Shown here: piece by piece, positions 52,307-60,723 of the stretch
Position numbering within the stretch: position 1 is the stretch's first letter
Layout: the number at the start of each line of letters is the position of its first letter
Assembly: GCA_903939845.1 (NCBI GenBank)
Contig: CAJAIJ010000018.1
Coordinates: 62,001-126,000 of the forward strand
From: an uncultured Solirubrobacterales bacterium
Lineage (GTDB): Bacteria; Actinomycetota; Thermoleophilia; Solirubrobacterales; 70-9
Length of the DNA: 64,000 nt
Direction of reading: 5' to 3'
Position numbers and translations under genes: made by a program
Notes under the pieces: model-generated
What the model was told of the DNA's origin: nothing
Seen by the model: only the letters and a program-made list of their open reading frames with translations
Databases searched by the model: none

Positions 52307-54190
52307 ATGCGTTCCCGATTCCTCGCCATACGCAGGTATCAGCTCTGGCAAATGGCCGGTGATGCCGTGCTGGTCGCAATCGCGTGGTTCCTGGCTTTCC
52401 AGCTCAGGTTTCTGGACGAAGGAGGCTCCCTCCCGGCCCGCTACCAGGATCTCCTGATCTATTCGATCGGTTTCGTAGTGGTCGGCAAGGTCGCCGTCTT
52501 CTACGCCTTCGGCCTCTACCAGAAGTGGTGGAGATTCATCGGCAGTCGCGACATGCTCCGGATCCTGCAGGCCGTGGCGGTAGCGAGCCTCCTCCTCGTT
52601 CTAGCCTTCGTCCTCCTGCAGCCATTCTCGACCCCGCTTCCCCGGTCGGTCGCAGTGATGGACTTCCTGCTGACCACGATGCTGATCTCCGGTTCCCGTC
52701 TGGTGACTCGCCTGATCAAGGAGAGGCCGGACCGCGGCAGCCGGATCCCGAGGGGGAGGGAGGTCCTCGTGGTCGGCGCAGGCCAGGGCGGACAGATGGT
52801 GGTCAGGGAGCTTCGACTCAATCCGGCCATCGGCGAGACCGCGATCGGATTCGTAGACGACAACGCCTCGATGAAGGGCATGCGGATCCAGGGGATCTCG
52901 GTGCTCGGAGGAACCGACGAGATCGAGTCGATCCTCGACGAGACCGAACCGGACGAAGTGATCATCGCGATCCCCTCCGCTCCCGGGGCCCTCAGGGGCA
53001 AGGTCGTCGCCGCCTGTCGTGAGCGCCAGATCCGGGTTCGGACGCTTCCGACCGTCTTCGAGCTGCTCAGGGGTGGAGTCCAGTTGAGCCAGCAGCTCCG
53101 AGAGGTCAAGGTCGAGGACGTCCTCGGCCGTGAGCCGGTGGTCGTCGAACTCGACCAGGTCGGTGCCTACCTGGAGGACCAGGTCGTCCTGGTCACCGGA
53201 GCCGGGGGCTCGATCGGATCGGAGCTGTGTCGCCAGATCGCGCGGGTCGATCCGAAACTCCTGGTGATGCTGGATCACGCCGAGGACAACCTGTTCGAGA
53301 TCGAACGGGAGATGGTCGCCGAGCGTCACTTCAGCAGGGTCGAGGCAGTACTTGCCGACTGCAAGGAGACGGAGCGGATGTTCGAGGTCATGCAGCGGTT
53401 CCGTCCAACCATCGTGTTCCACGCGGCTGCCTACAAGCACGTGCCCTTGATGGAGTCGAACCCGCTCGAGGCGGTTCGCAACAACGCGATCGCCACCAGG
53501 ATCACTGCCGAAACGGCAGCAGCTGCCCGGGCCGAGAGGTTCGTCCTGGTCTCGACCGACAAGGCCGTGTCGCCAAAGACGGTGATGGGAGCATCGAAGG
53601 CCCTGGCTGAATGGGCGATCCTGGCCGCCGGCGAGAGGCATCCCGAGACCCGCTTCGTCAGCGTCCGGTTCGGCAACGTCCTCGGATCGTCAGGTTCGGT
53701 CGTTCCCATCTTCCGACGGCAGATCGAGCAGGGAGGGCCGGTGACGGTCACTCACCCCGAGATGACCAGATTCTTCATGACGATCCCGGAGGCGGTCCAG
53801 CTGGTTATCCGGGCCGGCGACACGGGCGGGACGAAGGGCGACCTCTTCGTGCTCGACATGGGGGAGCCCGTTCGAATCGTCGACCTGGCCGAGAACATGA
53901 TCCGCCTCGCTGGCTTCGAGCCGGAGAAGGACATCGCGATCGAGTTCACCGGACCTCGGCCCGGCGAGAAGCTCCATGAGGAGCTGTTCGGTGAGAAGGA
54001 GCGGCCTCAGTCCACGGCGTCGAAGCGGATCATGCGTGCCGTTCGTGACGAGCCGGTGGACCCCGCCTGGGTCGAGGCGACCCTCGACCGACTCGAACGT
54101 TTCGTCCAGACGGGCGATGAATCGAACCTCGCCGAAGCCGTGGTCGAGATCGTGAACGAGCCCGGTGGCGAGGCCGCGAAGATCTACTGA
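52307..54190 (+). CDS. Membrane nucleotide-sugar 4,6-dehydratase/epimerase (CapD/FlaA1 type)
   Basis: 627 residues from the ATG at 52307; a GTG at 52247 is less likely. Four N-terminal membrane helices precede a CoA-binding-like Rossmann domain (VVGAGQGGQMVVREL). A second, catalytic Rossmann domain follows, with VTGAGGSIGSELCRQI, LVSTDKAVSPKTVMGASK (Met replaces the SDR Tyr, as in WbpM-like enzymes) and FGNVLGSSGSV. It should act on UDP-GlcNAc-type sugars for surface polysaccharide. It opens a rightward cluster of glycan genes. Confidence 0.92.
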   Translation: MRSRFLAIRRYQLWQMAGDAVLVAIAWFLAFQLRFLDEGGSLPARYQDLLIYSIGFVVVGKVAVFYAFGLYQKWWRFIGSRDMLRILQAVAVASLLLVLAFVLLQPFSTPLPRSVAVMDFLLTTMLISGSRLVTRLIKERPDRGSRIPRGREVLVVGAGQGGQMVVRELRLNPAIGETAIGFVDDNASMKGMRIQGISVLGGTDEIESILDETEPDEVIIAIPSAPGALRGKVVAACRERQIRVRTLPTVFELLRGGVQLSQQLREVKVEDVLGREPVVVELDQVGAYLEDQVVLVTGAGGSIGSELCRQIARVDPKLLVMLDHAEDNLFEIEREMVAERHFSRVEAVLADCKETERMFEVMQRFRPTIVFHAAAYKHVPLMESNPLEAVRNNAIATRITAETAAAARAERFVLVSTDKAVSPKTVMGASKALAEWAILAAGERHPETRFVSVRFGNVLGSSGSVVPIFRRQIEQGGPVTVTHPEMTRFFMTIPEAVQLVIRAGDTGGTKGDLFVLDMGEPVRIVDLAENMIRLAGFEPEKDIAIEFTGPRPGEKLHEELFGEKERPQSTASKRIMRAVRDEPVDPAWVEATLDRLERFVQTGDESNLAEAVVEIVNEPGGEAAKIY

Positions 54191-54349
54191 TTTTCGGCGA
54201 TCCCGTCCCCGATTCCGTTTCTGCCCGCCTGCCGGGTGATCTGCCTCTAAGATTCCCCGACCGGGGTAGGTGACGCCGGGCCGCCGAGGCTCTGCCGAGA
54301 CTGCCCGGTCCGGATATCCGGCAGCACCCTTGACCGTATCCATTCGAAC

Positions 54350-55081
54350 TTGAGAAGCGTGATCGAGACAGTTGGAGCCTTTGCCGGGATCGCAGCGATC
54401 CTCGGAGTCGCCGTGCTCTCGATGCTGGTCATCGCCCAGGGTCGCGACCTCAGGCGGCTCAGGGAATGGGCCGGCGGGGCGCCCGAGCGGGATGCCGAGC
54501 TCAAGGAGGTCAGCGAGGTAGTAGCCGAGGAGAGGTCGGAAGAGCTCAAGCTGATCGCCGATCGCGAGGAGCGTCGGAGCCGGAGGTTCGGCGAGGTCAA
54601 CGGGGAGTCCTTCTGGCAACGGCTCGGCAGGAGCGGCCAGATCATGGTCGTTGCGGCCGCGGTGATCATCGTCGGTGCCGTAGCGGCCTGGGTCATCAAC
54701 TCGCAGGGCAACGATTCGAACTCGGGCGGTGGTGGCAAGGGCGGCAAGCAGGCGGTCGGCAAGGTAGCTCCCGGTTCGGTCGACGTGGCGGTCCTGAATG
54801 GAACCGGAGGGGCCGAGGCCGGCCTGGCTGCCGAATATGCGACATTCCTGGAGTCCAAGGGCTATGAGATCGGAGTGACTGCCGACGCCCCGGAGGTCTA
54901 CACCGAAAGCGTCGTCTTCTTTCCCAAGGGCGAGGCCCGAGCCGCCGAGAAGGTCGCGACCGCGATCGATGCACCGTCGACCGAGTTGATACCGACCGCG
55001 GTCGCCGAACTTGCACCCGACGCGACGGTCGTCGCGGTCATCGGAACCAACCACTCGGACCTCCCGTCCTCGAGCGGCTGA
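54350..55081 (+). CDS. Membrane protein with stand-alone LytR_C domain
   Basis: 243 residues from a TTG (GTG at 54359 also possible). A first span at about 8-30, a charged cytoplasmic stretch rich in Glu/Arg (residues 35-90, likely coiled coil), a second span near 95-117, a Gly/Lys linker, then a C-terminal domain with VDVAVLNGTGGAEAGLAAEYATFLESKGY, which is the LytR_C fold. LytR_C normally follows an LCP ligase domain; none is present here. The position inside the glycan cluster suggests a role at the cell surface. The preceding 159 bases show nothing distinctive. Confidence 0.85.
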   Translation: MRSVIETVGAFAGIAAILGVAVLSMLVIAQGRDLRRLREWAGGAPERDAELKEVSEVVAEERSEELKLIADREERRSRRFGEVNGESFWQRLGRSGQIMVVAAAVIIVGAVAAWVINSQGNDSNSGGGGKGGKQAVGKVAPGSVDVAVLNGTGGAEAGLAAEYATFLESKGYEIGVTADAPEVYTESVVFFPKGEARAAEKVATAIDAPSTELIPTAVAELAPDATVVAVIGTNHSDLPSSSG

Positions 55082-55091
55082 TCGCGGGACC

Positions 55092-55616
55092 GTGAGCGGA
55101 CCGTCCCGCTTCGGACAGTTCGGTCGGATCGGTTCGGTGGTCATCGCCGGCCTCTTCCTGCTGACGGTCGCGGCGTTCATCTATTCGCAGCGCCTGAAGC
55201 GCGAGCCGCTGGTGATCGATCGGGTCGAGTTCGCAGCGCTCGGAGCGAAGCCCGGCGGGGTCAAGGCGACCGTGTTCAGTCCCAACGGCGACTGCCGACG
55301 TGACCGGATGGGGATCTACTTCAGGACCACCAAGACCGATCGAGCCGATGTAGAGATCGTCGGCCGCAGGGGCGGGACCGTAAGGACCCTGGCTTCGGAC
55401 CGCTTCTTCAAGAGGTATCGCGAGCACTCCCTTTTCTGGGACGGTCGTAACGAACTCGGCCGGGTGCCGCCTTCCGGGCCGTATCGGGTCCGGGTCACGA
55501 TGAACGAACTCGGTCGCGTGCTGAGGCTCCCTGGCAAGATCAGGCTCCACCGCTTCCCGGGCAGGGGCAGCTGTGTTTCCCAGGCATCCGGAGGAGAGCC
55601 GGGGGGTGCCGGGTGA
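55092..55616 (+). CDS. Membrane-anchored FlgD-Ig-like protein
   Basis: 174 residues from the GTG at 55092. A short basic N-terminus and one span (about 13-31) lead to an extracellular beta-domain. FSPNGDCRRDRMGIYF, ADVEIVGRRGGTVRTL, LFWDGRNELGRVPPSGPYRVRVTM form the FlgD-Ig/gliding-type repeat that usually closes surface enzymes or flagellar hook caps. It overlaps the O-antigen-ligase-like gene by 4 bases (GTGA), so it is probably a dedicated accessory protein. No flagellar genes lie nearby. Confidence 0.82.
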   Translation: MSGPSRFGQFGRIGSVVIAGLFLLTVAAFIYSQRLKREPLVIDRVEFAALGAKPGGVKATVFSPNGDCRRDRMGIYFRTTKTDRADVEIVGRRGGTVRTLASDRFFKRYREHSLFWDGRNELGRVPPSGPYRVRVTMNELGRVLRLPGKIRLHRFPGRGSCVSQASGGEPGGAG

Positions 55617-57118
55617 TCCTCATCGCCCTGGCGATACTTGCGGCCGGCCTCGCAGGCTGGGCCCTGAACGAAAGCAGGACCGCTCATCGGGCGGTCTTCA
55701 CGTTCGCGGCCCTCGCCATGGCTCCGGTCCTGCTGTTGGCCGACCAGTGGGATGCCGGTCAGGTGGCCAGCCTCAGGGACGAGCCTCTGGTGATCGCCAT
55801 TGCGGTGGTCCTCGGAGGTGCGGTCCTGATCGGCCTCGCCTCGGCCTTCCGGAGGTGGCCCCTGGCCTTCCCGGTGGCGGCGATCATCGCCCTGCCATTC
55901 CGGGTTCCTCTCGAGATCGGTGGCGAGGAAGCCAACCTCCTCCTGCCGCTCTATCTGGTGATCGGTTCCGGTGCCCTGGCATTCCTCTACGGCGGACTCC
56001 GCGCGGGCGGATCGGTGGTCGACAGGCCCGATCCGACCGGTCCGGCTGGATGGATGAGACCACTGCTGGCCGCCTCGATCCTTCTCTATGCGGTCACGAT
56101 CATCTGGTCTTCGGACCAGTCTCAGGGCCTCCAGAATCTCGGCTTCTTCCTGATCCCGTTCGCGATCCTTTTCGTGCTCCTTCTCGAGGTCGAGTGGAAC
56201 TCCGAGACCTTGAGGGCCGTCTTCGTGGTGCTGGTCGTCCAGGCCCTGATCTGTGCCGCCATCGGCTTCGGTCAGTACGCGACCCGAGAGCTGTTCTGGA
56301 ACGACGTCGTGATCAGGACCAACGAGTTCCACGTCTACTTCCGGGTGAACTCGCTCTTCTGGGACCCGAACATCTATGGCCGGTATCTGGCGCTCGTGAT
56401 CACCGTGGTGGCCGCGGCACTCGCCTGGACCAGGGAGAACCGCACCGGCTGGCTGCTCGTGGCAGTCGCCGGCGTGCTCTGGCTGGCGATGGTTTCGACC
56501 TTCTCCCAGTCCAGCTTCCTCGCCCTGCTCGCCGGGCTTGCCGTCCTGTTTGCGATCAGGTGGAGTCTCCGGGTCGTGGCCGTCGGCGGGGTGGCCCTCG
56601 CCGTTGCAGCACTCGCCTTCCTGGTCCTGGCGGGGGATCTGGTCAAGCTCGATCTCGATCGCCTGAATCCCCAGACCGGCGGCCGGGCCAACCTCGTAAC
56701 CGGTGGGATCGAGCTGTTCGGCGAGCGGCCGCTGGCCGGGTGGGGGGCCGGGAGCTTCTCGCAGTCCTTCAGGGACGAGGTGTCCGGACCGAACGCACCG
56801 GTAACCGAGTCCCACACTGAGCCGATAACGGTCGCGGCCGAGACCGGGATCATCGGCCTCCTGCTCTACATGGCACTCCTGATTTCGACCTTTGCGGCGC
56901 TGACCGCGGGGTTCAGAGCGGTAATGCCGGGGCTTGGGGGAGGCTCGGACCCTTCAGATCCCGATCGTGGCCCGCCGGTCGCACGGGCTGCGGTCTTCGC
57001 TGCCTACGTGGCTCTGCTGGTCCACACGATTTCGTATGCCGGCTACCTCGATGACCCTGCGACCTGGACCCTGCTCGCGATCGGGTGGGGGCTCGCATTC
57101 CGATGTCGGGCTACCTGA
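55613..57118 (+). CDS. O-antigen ligase/Wzy-type polymerase family protein
   Basis: 501 residues with about eleven membrane helices. The conserved Wzy_C motif region is seen as SLFWDPNIYGRYLAL, a long loop with TGGRANLVTGGIELFGERPLAGWGAGSF, and SHTEPITVAAETGIIGLLLY (the His-containing motif). Such proteins either polymerise or ligate undecaprenyl-linked glycan. With no lipid A biosynthesis visible, polymerase (Wzy-like) is the likelier role. The GTG start overlaps the FlgD-like gene. Confidence 0.87.
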   Translation: MILIALAILAAGLAGWALNESRTAHRAVFTFAALAMAPVLLLADQWDAGQVASLRDEPLVIAIAVVLGGAVLIGLASAFRRWPLAFPVAAIIALPFRVPLEIGGEEANLLLPLYLVIGSGALAFLYGGLRAGGSVVDRPDPTGPAGWMRPLLAASILLYAVTIIWSSDQSQGLQNLGFFLIPFAILFVLLLEVEWNSETLRAVFVVLVVQALICAAIGFGQYATRELFWNDVVIRTNEFHVYFRVNSLFWDPNIYGRYLALVITVVAAALAWTRENRTGWLLVAVAGVLWLAMVSTFSQSSFLALLAGLAVLFAIRWSLRVVAVGGVALAVAALAFLVLAGDLVKLDLDRLNPQTGGRANLVTGGIELFGERPLAGWGAGSFSQSFRDEVSGPNAPVTESHTEPITVAAETGIIGLLLYMALLISTFAALTAGFRAVMPGLGGGSDPSDPDRGPPVARAAVFAAYVALLVHTISYAGYLDDPATWTLLAIGWGLAFRCRAT

Positions 57119-58644
57119 GGCGTCTCGCCAGCACGGGCGCCGCCTACACGGCGGCCAGCGTGATCTCGAAGCTGATCGCGGTCGCCCTGCTGCCGCTTTA
57201 CACCCGGTTCCTGACCCCGGCCGACTACGGTGCTGCCGAGGTGATGTTCGCCGCCGTGGTCGCGCTGAGCATCGTGATCCGACTCGGTGTGGTCGAGGCA
57301 CTGCTCAGGTTCTATTACCTCGAAGGCGAGGACAGGAAGGAAGTCACGGGGACCTCTTTTTCCGTGCTGTTCTGGGCCGGATTGGTGTCGGTCGCGGTCC
57401 TGATGCCCTTCGCCGGCCCGATCTCGGAGCTCCTGCTCGGAGTCAGGGAGACCGAGCTGGCGCGGATCGCTCTGGTCGGCCTCTTCGTATTGACTCTCTC
57501 CGAGTACCTCCTGACGCTCTTCAGGCTGGACGAGAAGGCGGGGCAGTTCCTGGTCGTGACGATGGCGTCCGTCCTGGTGACGATCCCGGTCACGGTCGTC
57601 CTGGTGGTCTTCGAGGGGATGGGGGCCGAAGGTCTCCTGCTGGGCAGCTACGGCACCGGTCTCGTCTTCGTCATCGGTCTGATCATCTGGCATCGTCGGA
57701 AGCTGGCGCTCTTTCCGGACGGACCGACCCTGAAACGGATGCTCAGGTTCGGCTTCCCGACCATGCCGGCGGAGCTCTCCCTCTACTCGCTCAACTTCAT
57801 CGACCGGATCCTCGTCGCCAGGTTTCTCGGCCTCGCAGAGGCCGGCCTGTATTCGCTGGCGGTCAAGATCTCGCAGTCCGTGAACGTGCTGGTCCGGGGC
57901 TTCCAGCTCGCCTTCCCGCCACTGGCATATTCGATCACCGATGACGACGAGGCCCGGCGGGCCTACTCGGTGATCGTCACCTGGTTTGCGGTCCTGATGG
58001 CCTTCGTGGTCACGGCCATCTGGCTGCTTGCACCCTGGGTGGTGCGGATCTTTGCCGCACCGGACTTCTTCCCGGCGGTCGAAGCGGTCGGGCCGGTAGC
58101 GGCCGGGACGGCCCTCTACGCCGTCTACATGGTCCTGCTCGTCGTGCTCGGCCGGACCGGACGGACGGAGTTCAACTTCCCGGCCACCCTCGCCGGAGTC
58201 GCGACCAACATCGTGCTCAACGTCCTTCTCCTTCCCCCGCTCGGGATCCTCGGGGCAGGAGTGGCCCTGGTCTGCTCCTACATGGTGGTCCTGGTCCTGA
58301 TGTTCATCTTCACCCAGCGCCTCTTTCCCGTCCCTTACGAGTGGGGCAGGCTGGCCAAGGCCGTGATCGCAGCCTCGATCGTGATCGCGGTCGGCCTCGC
58401 CTTCGTCCCCGATGACGGTTTCGGTCCGCTCGCGCTGAGGATCCTCCTCGTTCTCGCGCTGCCCGTCCTGATGCTGGCCTTCGATTTCTTCACACCGGTC
58501 GAGAAGCGCTACCTGAGGATGCTCGCCCGGCCGAGGGAGTTCGCGGGGCGTTTGAAGAAGGAGGCAGCCGAGGGCAGGGAGGAAGAATTCGGCCTGCCCG
58601 AGGTCTACGAGGTCGAGCAGATGAACGAGGACATGCGGGGCTGA
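57103..58644 (+). CDS. Polysaccharide flippase (Wzx/MATE-like)
   Basis: 513 residues from the ATG at 57103, overlapping the polymerase stop by 16 bases. About fourteen membrane helices with the flippase-like N-terminus AAYTAASVISKLIAVALLPLYTRFLTPADYGAAEVMF and GFPTMPAELSLYSLNFIDRILVARFLGLAEAGLYSLA. It should carry the lipid-linked repeat unit across the membrane. The C-terminal 35 residues are charged and cytoplasmic. Confidence 0.9.
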   Translation: MSGYLRRLASTGAAYTAASVISKLIAVALLPLYTRFLTPADYGAAEVMFAAVVALSIVIRLGVVEALLRFYYLEGEDRKEVTGTSFSVLFWAGLVSVAVLMPFAGPISELLLGVRETELARIALVGLFVLTLSEYLLTLFRLDEKAGQFLVVTMASVLVTIPVTVVLVVFEGMGAEGLLLGSYGTGLVFVIGLIIWHRRKLALFPDGPTLKRMLRFGFPTMPAELSLYSLNFIDRILVARFLGLAEAGLYSLAVKISQSVNVLVRGFQLAFPPLAYSITDDDEARRAYSVIVTWFAVLMAFVVTAIWLLAPWVVRIFAAPDFFPAVEAVGPVAAGTALYAVYMVLLVVLGRTGRTEFNFPATLAGVATNIVLNVLLLPPLGILGAGVALVCSYMVVLVLMFIFTQRLFPVPYEWGRLAKAVIAASIVIAVGLAFVPDDGFGPLALRILLVLALPVLMLAFDFFTPVEKRYLRMLARPREFAGRLKKEAAEGREEEFGLPEVYEVEQMNEDMRG

Positions 58645-58645
58645 T

Positions 58646-59578
58646 TCACCTCTCGCGGTCTCCGGCAGCTTCGACCCGGTCCCGGATGCTTTCGCCTCTG
58701 GCCGGGAAGAGGGCCTGTCGGGCATGGGCCCGGTAGACGGCAGCCGGGGCGTTCGGGATCAGGAGTGCGGCCACCGACCTCAGGCCGTAGGCCCAGGCCG
58801 TCAGCAACCGGACCGACAGGGCGGCCGCCTTCGAATGGTGCTTTCGCATGTAGCGGTCACGGTTCCGGTGGAACTCGACGATTCGGGGCAGGCCGGCCGA
58901 CAGGTCGGTTGCCAGCTGGTCATGGTGGACGGCCTCGGCCGCAGGTACGAAGAGGACCTTCCACCCCGCCCGCGACAGCCTCAGGCAGAAATCGCATTCG
59001 TCGTAGTAGACGAAGAAGTCGGGATCGAGGTAACCGATCTCCCGGGCCGCTTCGGTCCGGACCAGCATCGCCGAAGACTGGACCCAGTCGACCTCCCGAG
59101 TCCCTTCTCCGTCGCTTTGGACGGTCAATCGCCTGTGCAGGAAGAAGGCTCCGACGATCGCCGACCGGACCCCCGGGAACCGCCAGGCACAGGCATACGG
59201 CCGGCCATCGGCATCGAACAGCCTCCCGCCGGCTGCACCGGCTTCCGGGTCTTCCTCAAGGGCCCCGAGCAGGGCCTCGACACAGCCCCTCCGGACCTCG
59301 GAATCCTCGTTCAGCAGCAGGCAGTAGCGACCCCTGGCCCGGGTCATCAGGAGGGTGTCGTTGGCCGCCTTCCCCTGCTTTCGCTCGAGTTCGATCACCT
59401 CGACCTCGGGGAATGCTTCACGCACCGCCTCGACCGAGCCGTCGGTCGAGGCGTTGTCGAGCACGAGCACCTCGGACTCCAGTCCGGAAGGGTGGTTCTC
59501 GGCGATTGCGCCGAGGCAGGCCAACAGGTAGTCGCGGCCGTCGTTGTTCACTACGCAGTAGGTGATGTCCGGATCCAC
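58646..59578 (-). CDS. Glycosyltransferase family 2 (rhamnosyltransferase WbbL-like)
   Basis: About 310 residues from the GTG at 59578 (ATG at 59587 possible). The GT-A fold shows ITYCVVNNDGRDYLLACL, EVLVLDNASTDGSVEAV, LLLNEDSEVRRG (acidic nucleotide/metal site) and YYDECDFCLRLSRAGWKV, a combination typical of WbbL-like enzymes. The C-terminus is amphipathic and basic, with RYMRKHHSK. It is the only leftward gene of the glycan cluster and it is one base from the flippase stop. Confidence 0.88.
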   Translation of the reverse strand: MDPDITYCVVNNDGRDYLLACLGAIAENHPSGLESEVLVLDNASTDGSVEAVREAFPEVEVIELERKQGKAANDTLLMTRARGRYCLLLNEDSEVRRGCVEALLGALEEDPEAGAAGGRLFDADGRPYACAWRFPGVRSAIVGAFFLHRRLTVQSDGEGTREVDWVQSSAMLVRTEAAREIGYLDPDFFVYYDECDFCLRLSRAGWKVLFVPAAEAVHHDQLATDLSAGLPRIVEFHRNRDRYMRKHHSKAAALSVRLLTAWAYGLRSVAALLIPNAPAAVYRAHARQALFPARGESIRDRVEAAGDRER

Positions 59579-59601
59579 TGTTGGCAACGATAATCACGAC
59601 C

Positions 59602-60723
59602 GTGCGCGTCAAGTTGGTAGACCCGTCGGCCTTCACGCCACCGTACGACCGCGCCCTCGCTGCCGCGCTCGCGTCACGAGGGGTCGACGTCGAGCTGCTC
59701 ACGTCCCGGTTCCTGCACGGTCCGGTGCCTGCCGCCGATGGCTACGAGGCGACAGAGTTCTTCTACCGCCGGTCTTCCGAACGGGGACTCGAAGCCCGAA
59801 TGCGGCTGCCCTTCAAGATGGCCGAGCACCTCACCGATATGCGCCGGCTTCGCTCCGCTCTCGATTGCGACATCGTCCACTACCAGTGGCTGACCGTCCC
59901 GGGCATCGATCGCCATCTCCTGCCTCCGAAGAGGCCGAGAGTGATCACGGCTCACTACATCCCCGAGGACGACCGTCAGCTCGCTCGGGACGGCCGGATC
60001 TACGGGGAGATGGACGCCGTGATCGCCCACTCCCGAAAAGGGGCAGGCCGTCTGGTCGAGGCGGGCGGGGTCCCCGAGGAGAAGGTCCACGTGATCCCGC
60101 ACGGGTCTCTGGAGTATCTGGCCGCCCTCCCGGACGAGGCACCGCTTCCTGCCGAGCTCGAAGGGGCAGAGGGACCCGTCGTCCTCTTCTTCGGTCTGAT
60201 CAGGCCCTATAAGGGGCTCGACCTCCTGATCGAGGCGATGGCCGACGTGCCCGGGGCTGAGCTCTGGGTCGTCGGGAACTCGCGGATCCCGGACCAGGAA
60301 CTCTCGAGATTGCGGGTCGCCGCCGCGGCACTCCCGGGCGGAGACCGATGGGTCACCAGGTTCGTCGACGACCGCGAGATACCGGCGATCATGCGCAGGG
60401 CCGATGTCCTGGTCCTTCCCTACCGCGAGGCCGAGCAGTCCGGCGTGCTCTACGCCGGACTGGCCTTCGGCAAGGCGATCGTCGCGACCGCCGTCGGGGG
60501 CTTCGGGGAGGTCGCCGCTGACCACAGGGCCCTCTCGATCGTCCCGCCCGGGGATGTCGAAGCTCTCTCCTCGGCCATTTCACGGCTGGTCTCGGACCGG
60601 TCGGCTCGGGACGAGCTGGGCAGCCGGGCTGCCGAGGCGGCGAGGACGGCCTACTCCTGGGATGAGATCGCCGGGCAGACGATCGAGCTCTACGATTCGC
60701 TGCTCGAGGGGGCCGGGAGTTGA
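59602..60723 (+). CDS. Glycosyltransferase family 4 (GT-B)
   Basis: About 373 residues from the GTG at 59602 (a TTG at 59581 would overlap the opposite gene). The N-terminal half has DIVHYQWLTVPGID; the C-terminal half has VVLFFGLIRPYKGLDLLIEAM, ELWVVGNS, VLVLPYREAEQSGVLYAGLAFGKAIVATAVGGFGE, the ExFGxxxxE-like donor-binding segment. Retaining mechanism, NDP-sugar donor unknown. It ends in a TTGA overlap with the next glycosyltransferase. Confidence 0.9.
   Translation: MRVKLVDPSAFTPPYDRALAAALASRGVDVELLTSRFLHGPVPAADGYEATEFFYRRSSERGLEARMRLPFKMAEHLTDMRRLRSALDCDIVHYQWLTVPGIDRHLLPPKRPRVITAHYIPEDDRQLARDGRIYGEMDAVIAHSRKGAGRLVEAGGVPEEKVHVIPHGSLEYLAALPDEAPLPAELEGAEGPVVLFFGLIRPYKGLDLLIEAMADVPGAELWVVGNSRIPDQELSRLRVAAAALPGGDRWVTRFVDDREIPAIMRRADVLVLPYREAEQSGVLYAGLAFGKAIVATAVGGFGEVAADHRALSIVPPGDVEALSSAISRLVSDRSARDELGSRAAEAARTAYSWDEIAGQTIELYDSLLEGAGS

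Noticed and set aside
54191-54349. Promoter or terminator between the capD-like gene and the LytR_C gene
   Set aside because: No hairpin with a T run and no convincing -35/-10 pair could be seen in these 159 bases.
55316-58725. Minus-strand frames of about 500-560 codons opposite the polymerase and flippase genes
   Set aside because: The translations are His/Asp/Gln/Arg-rich, which is the reverse complement of hydrophobic membrane codons. No domain is present.
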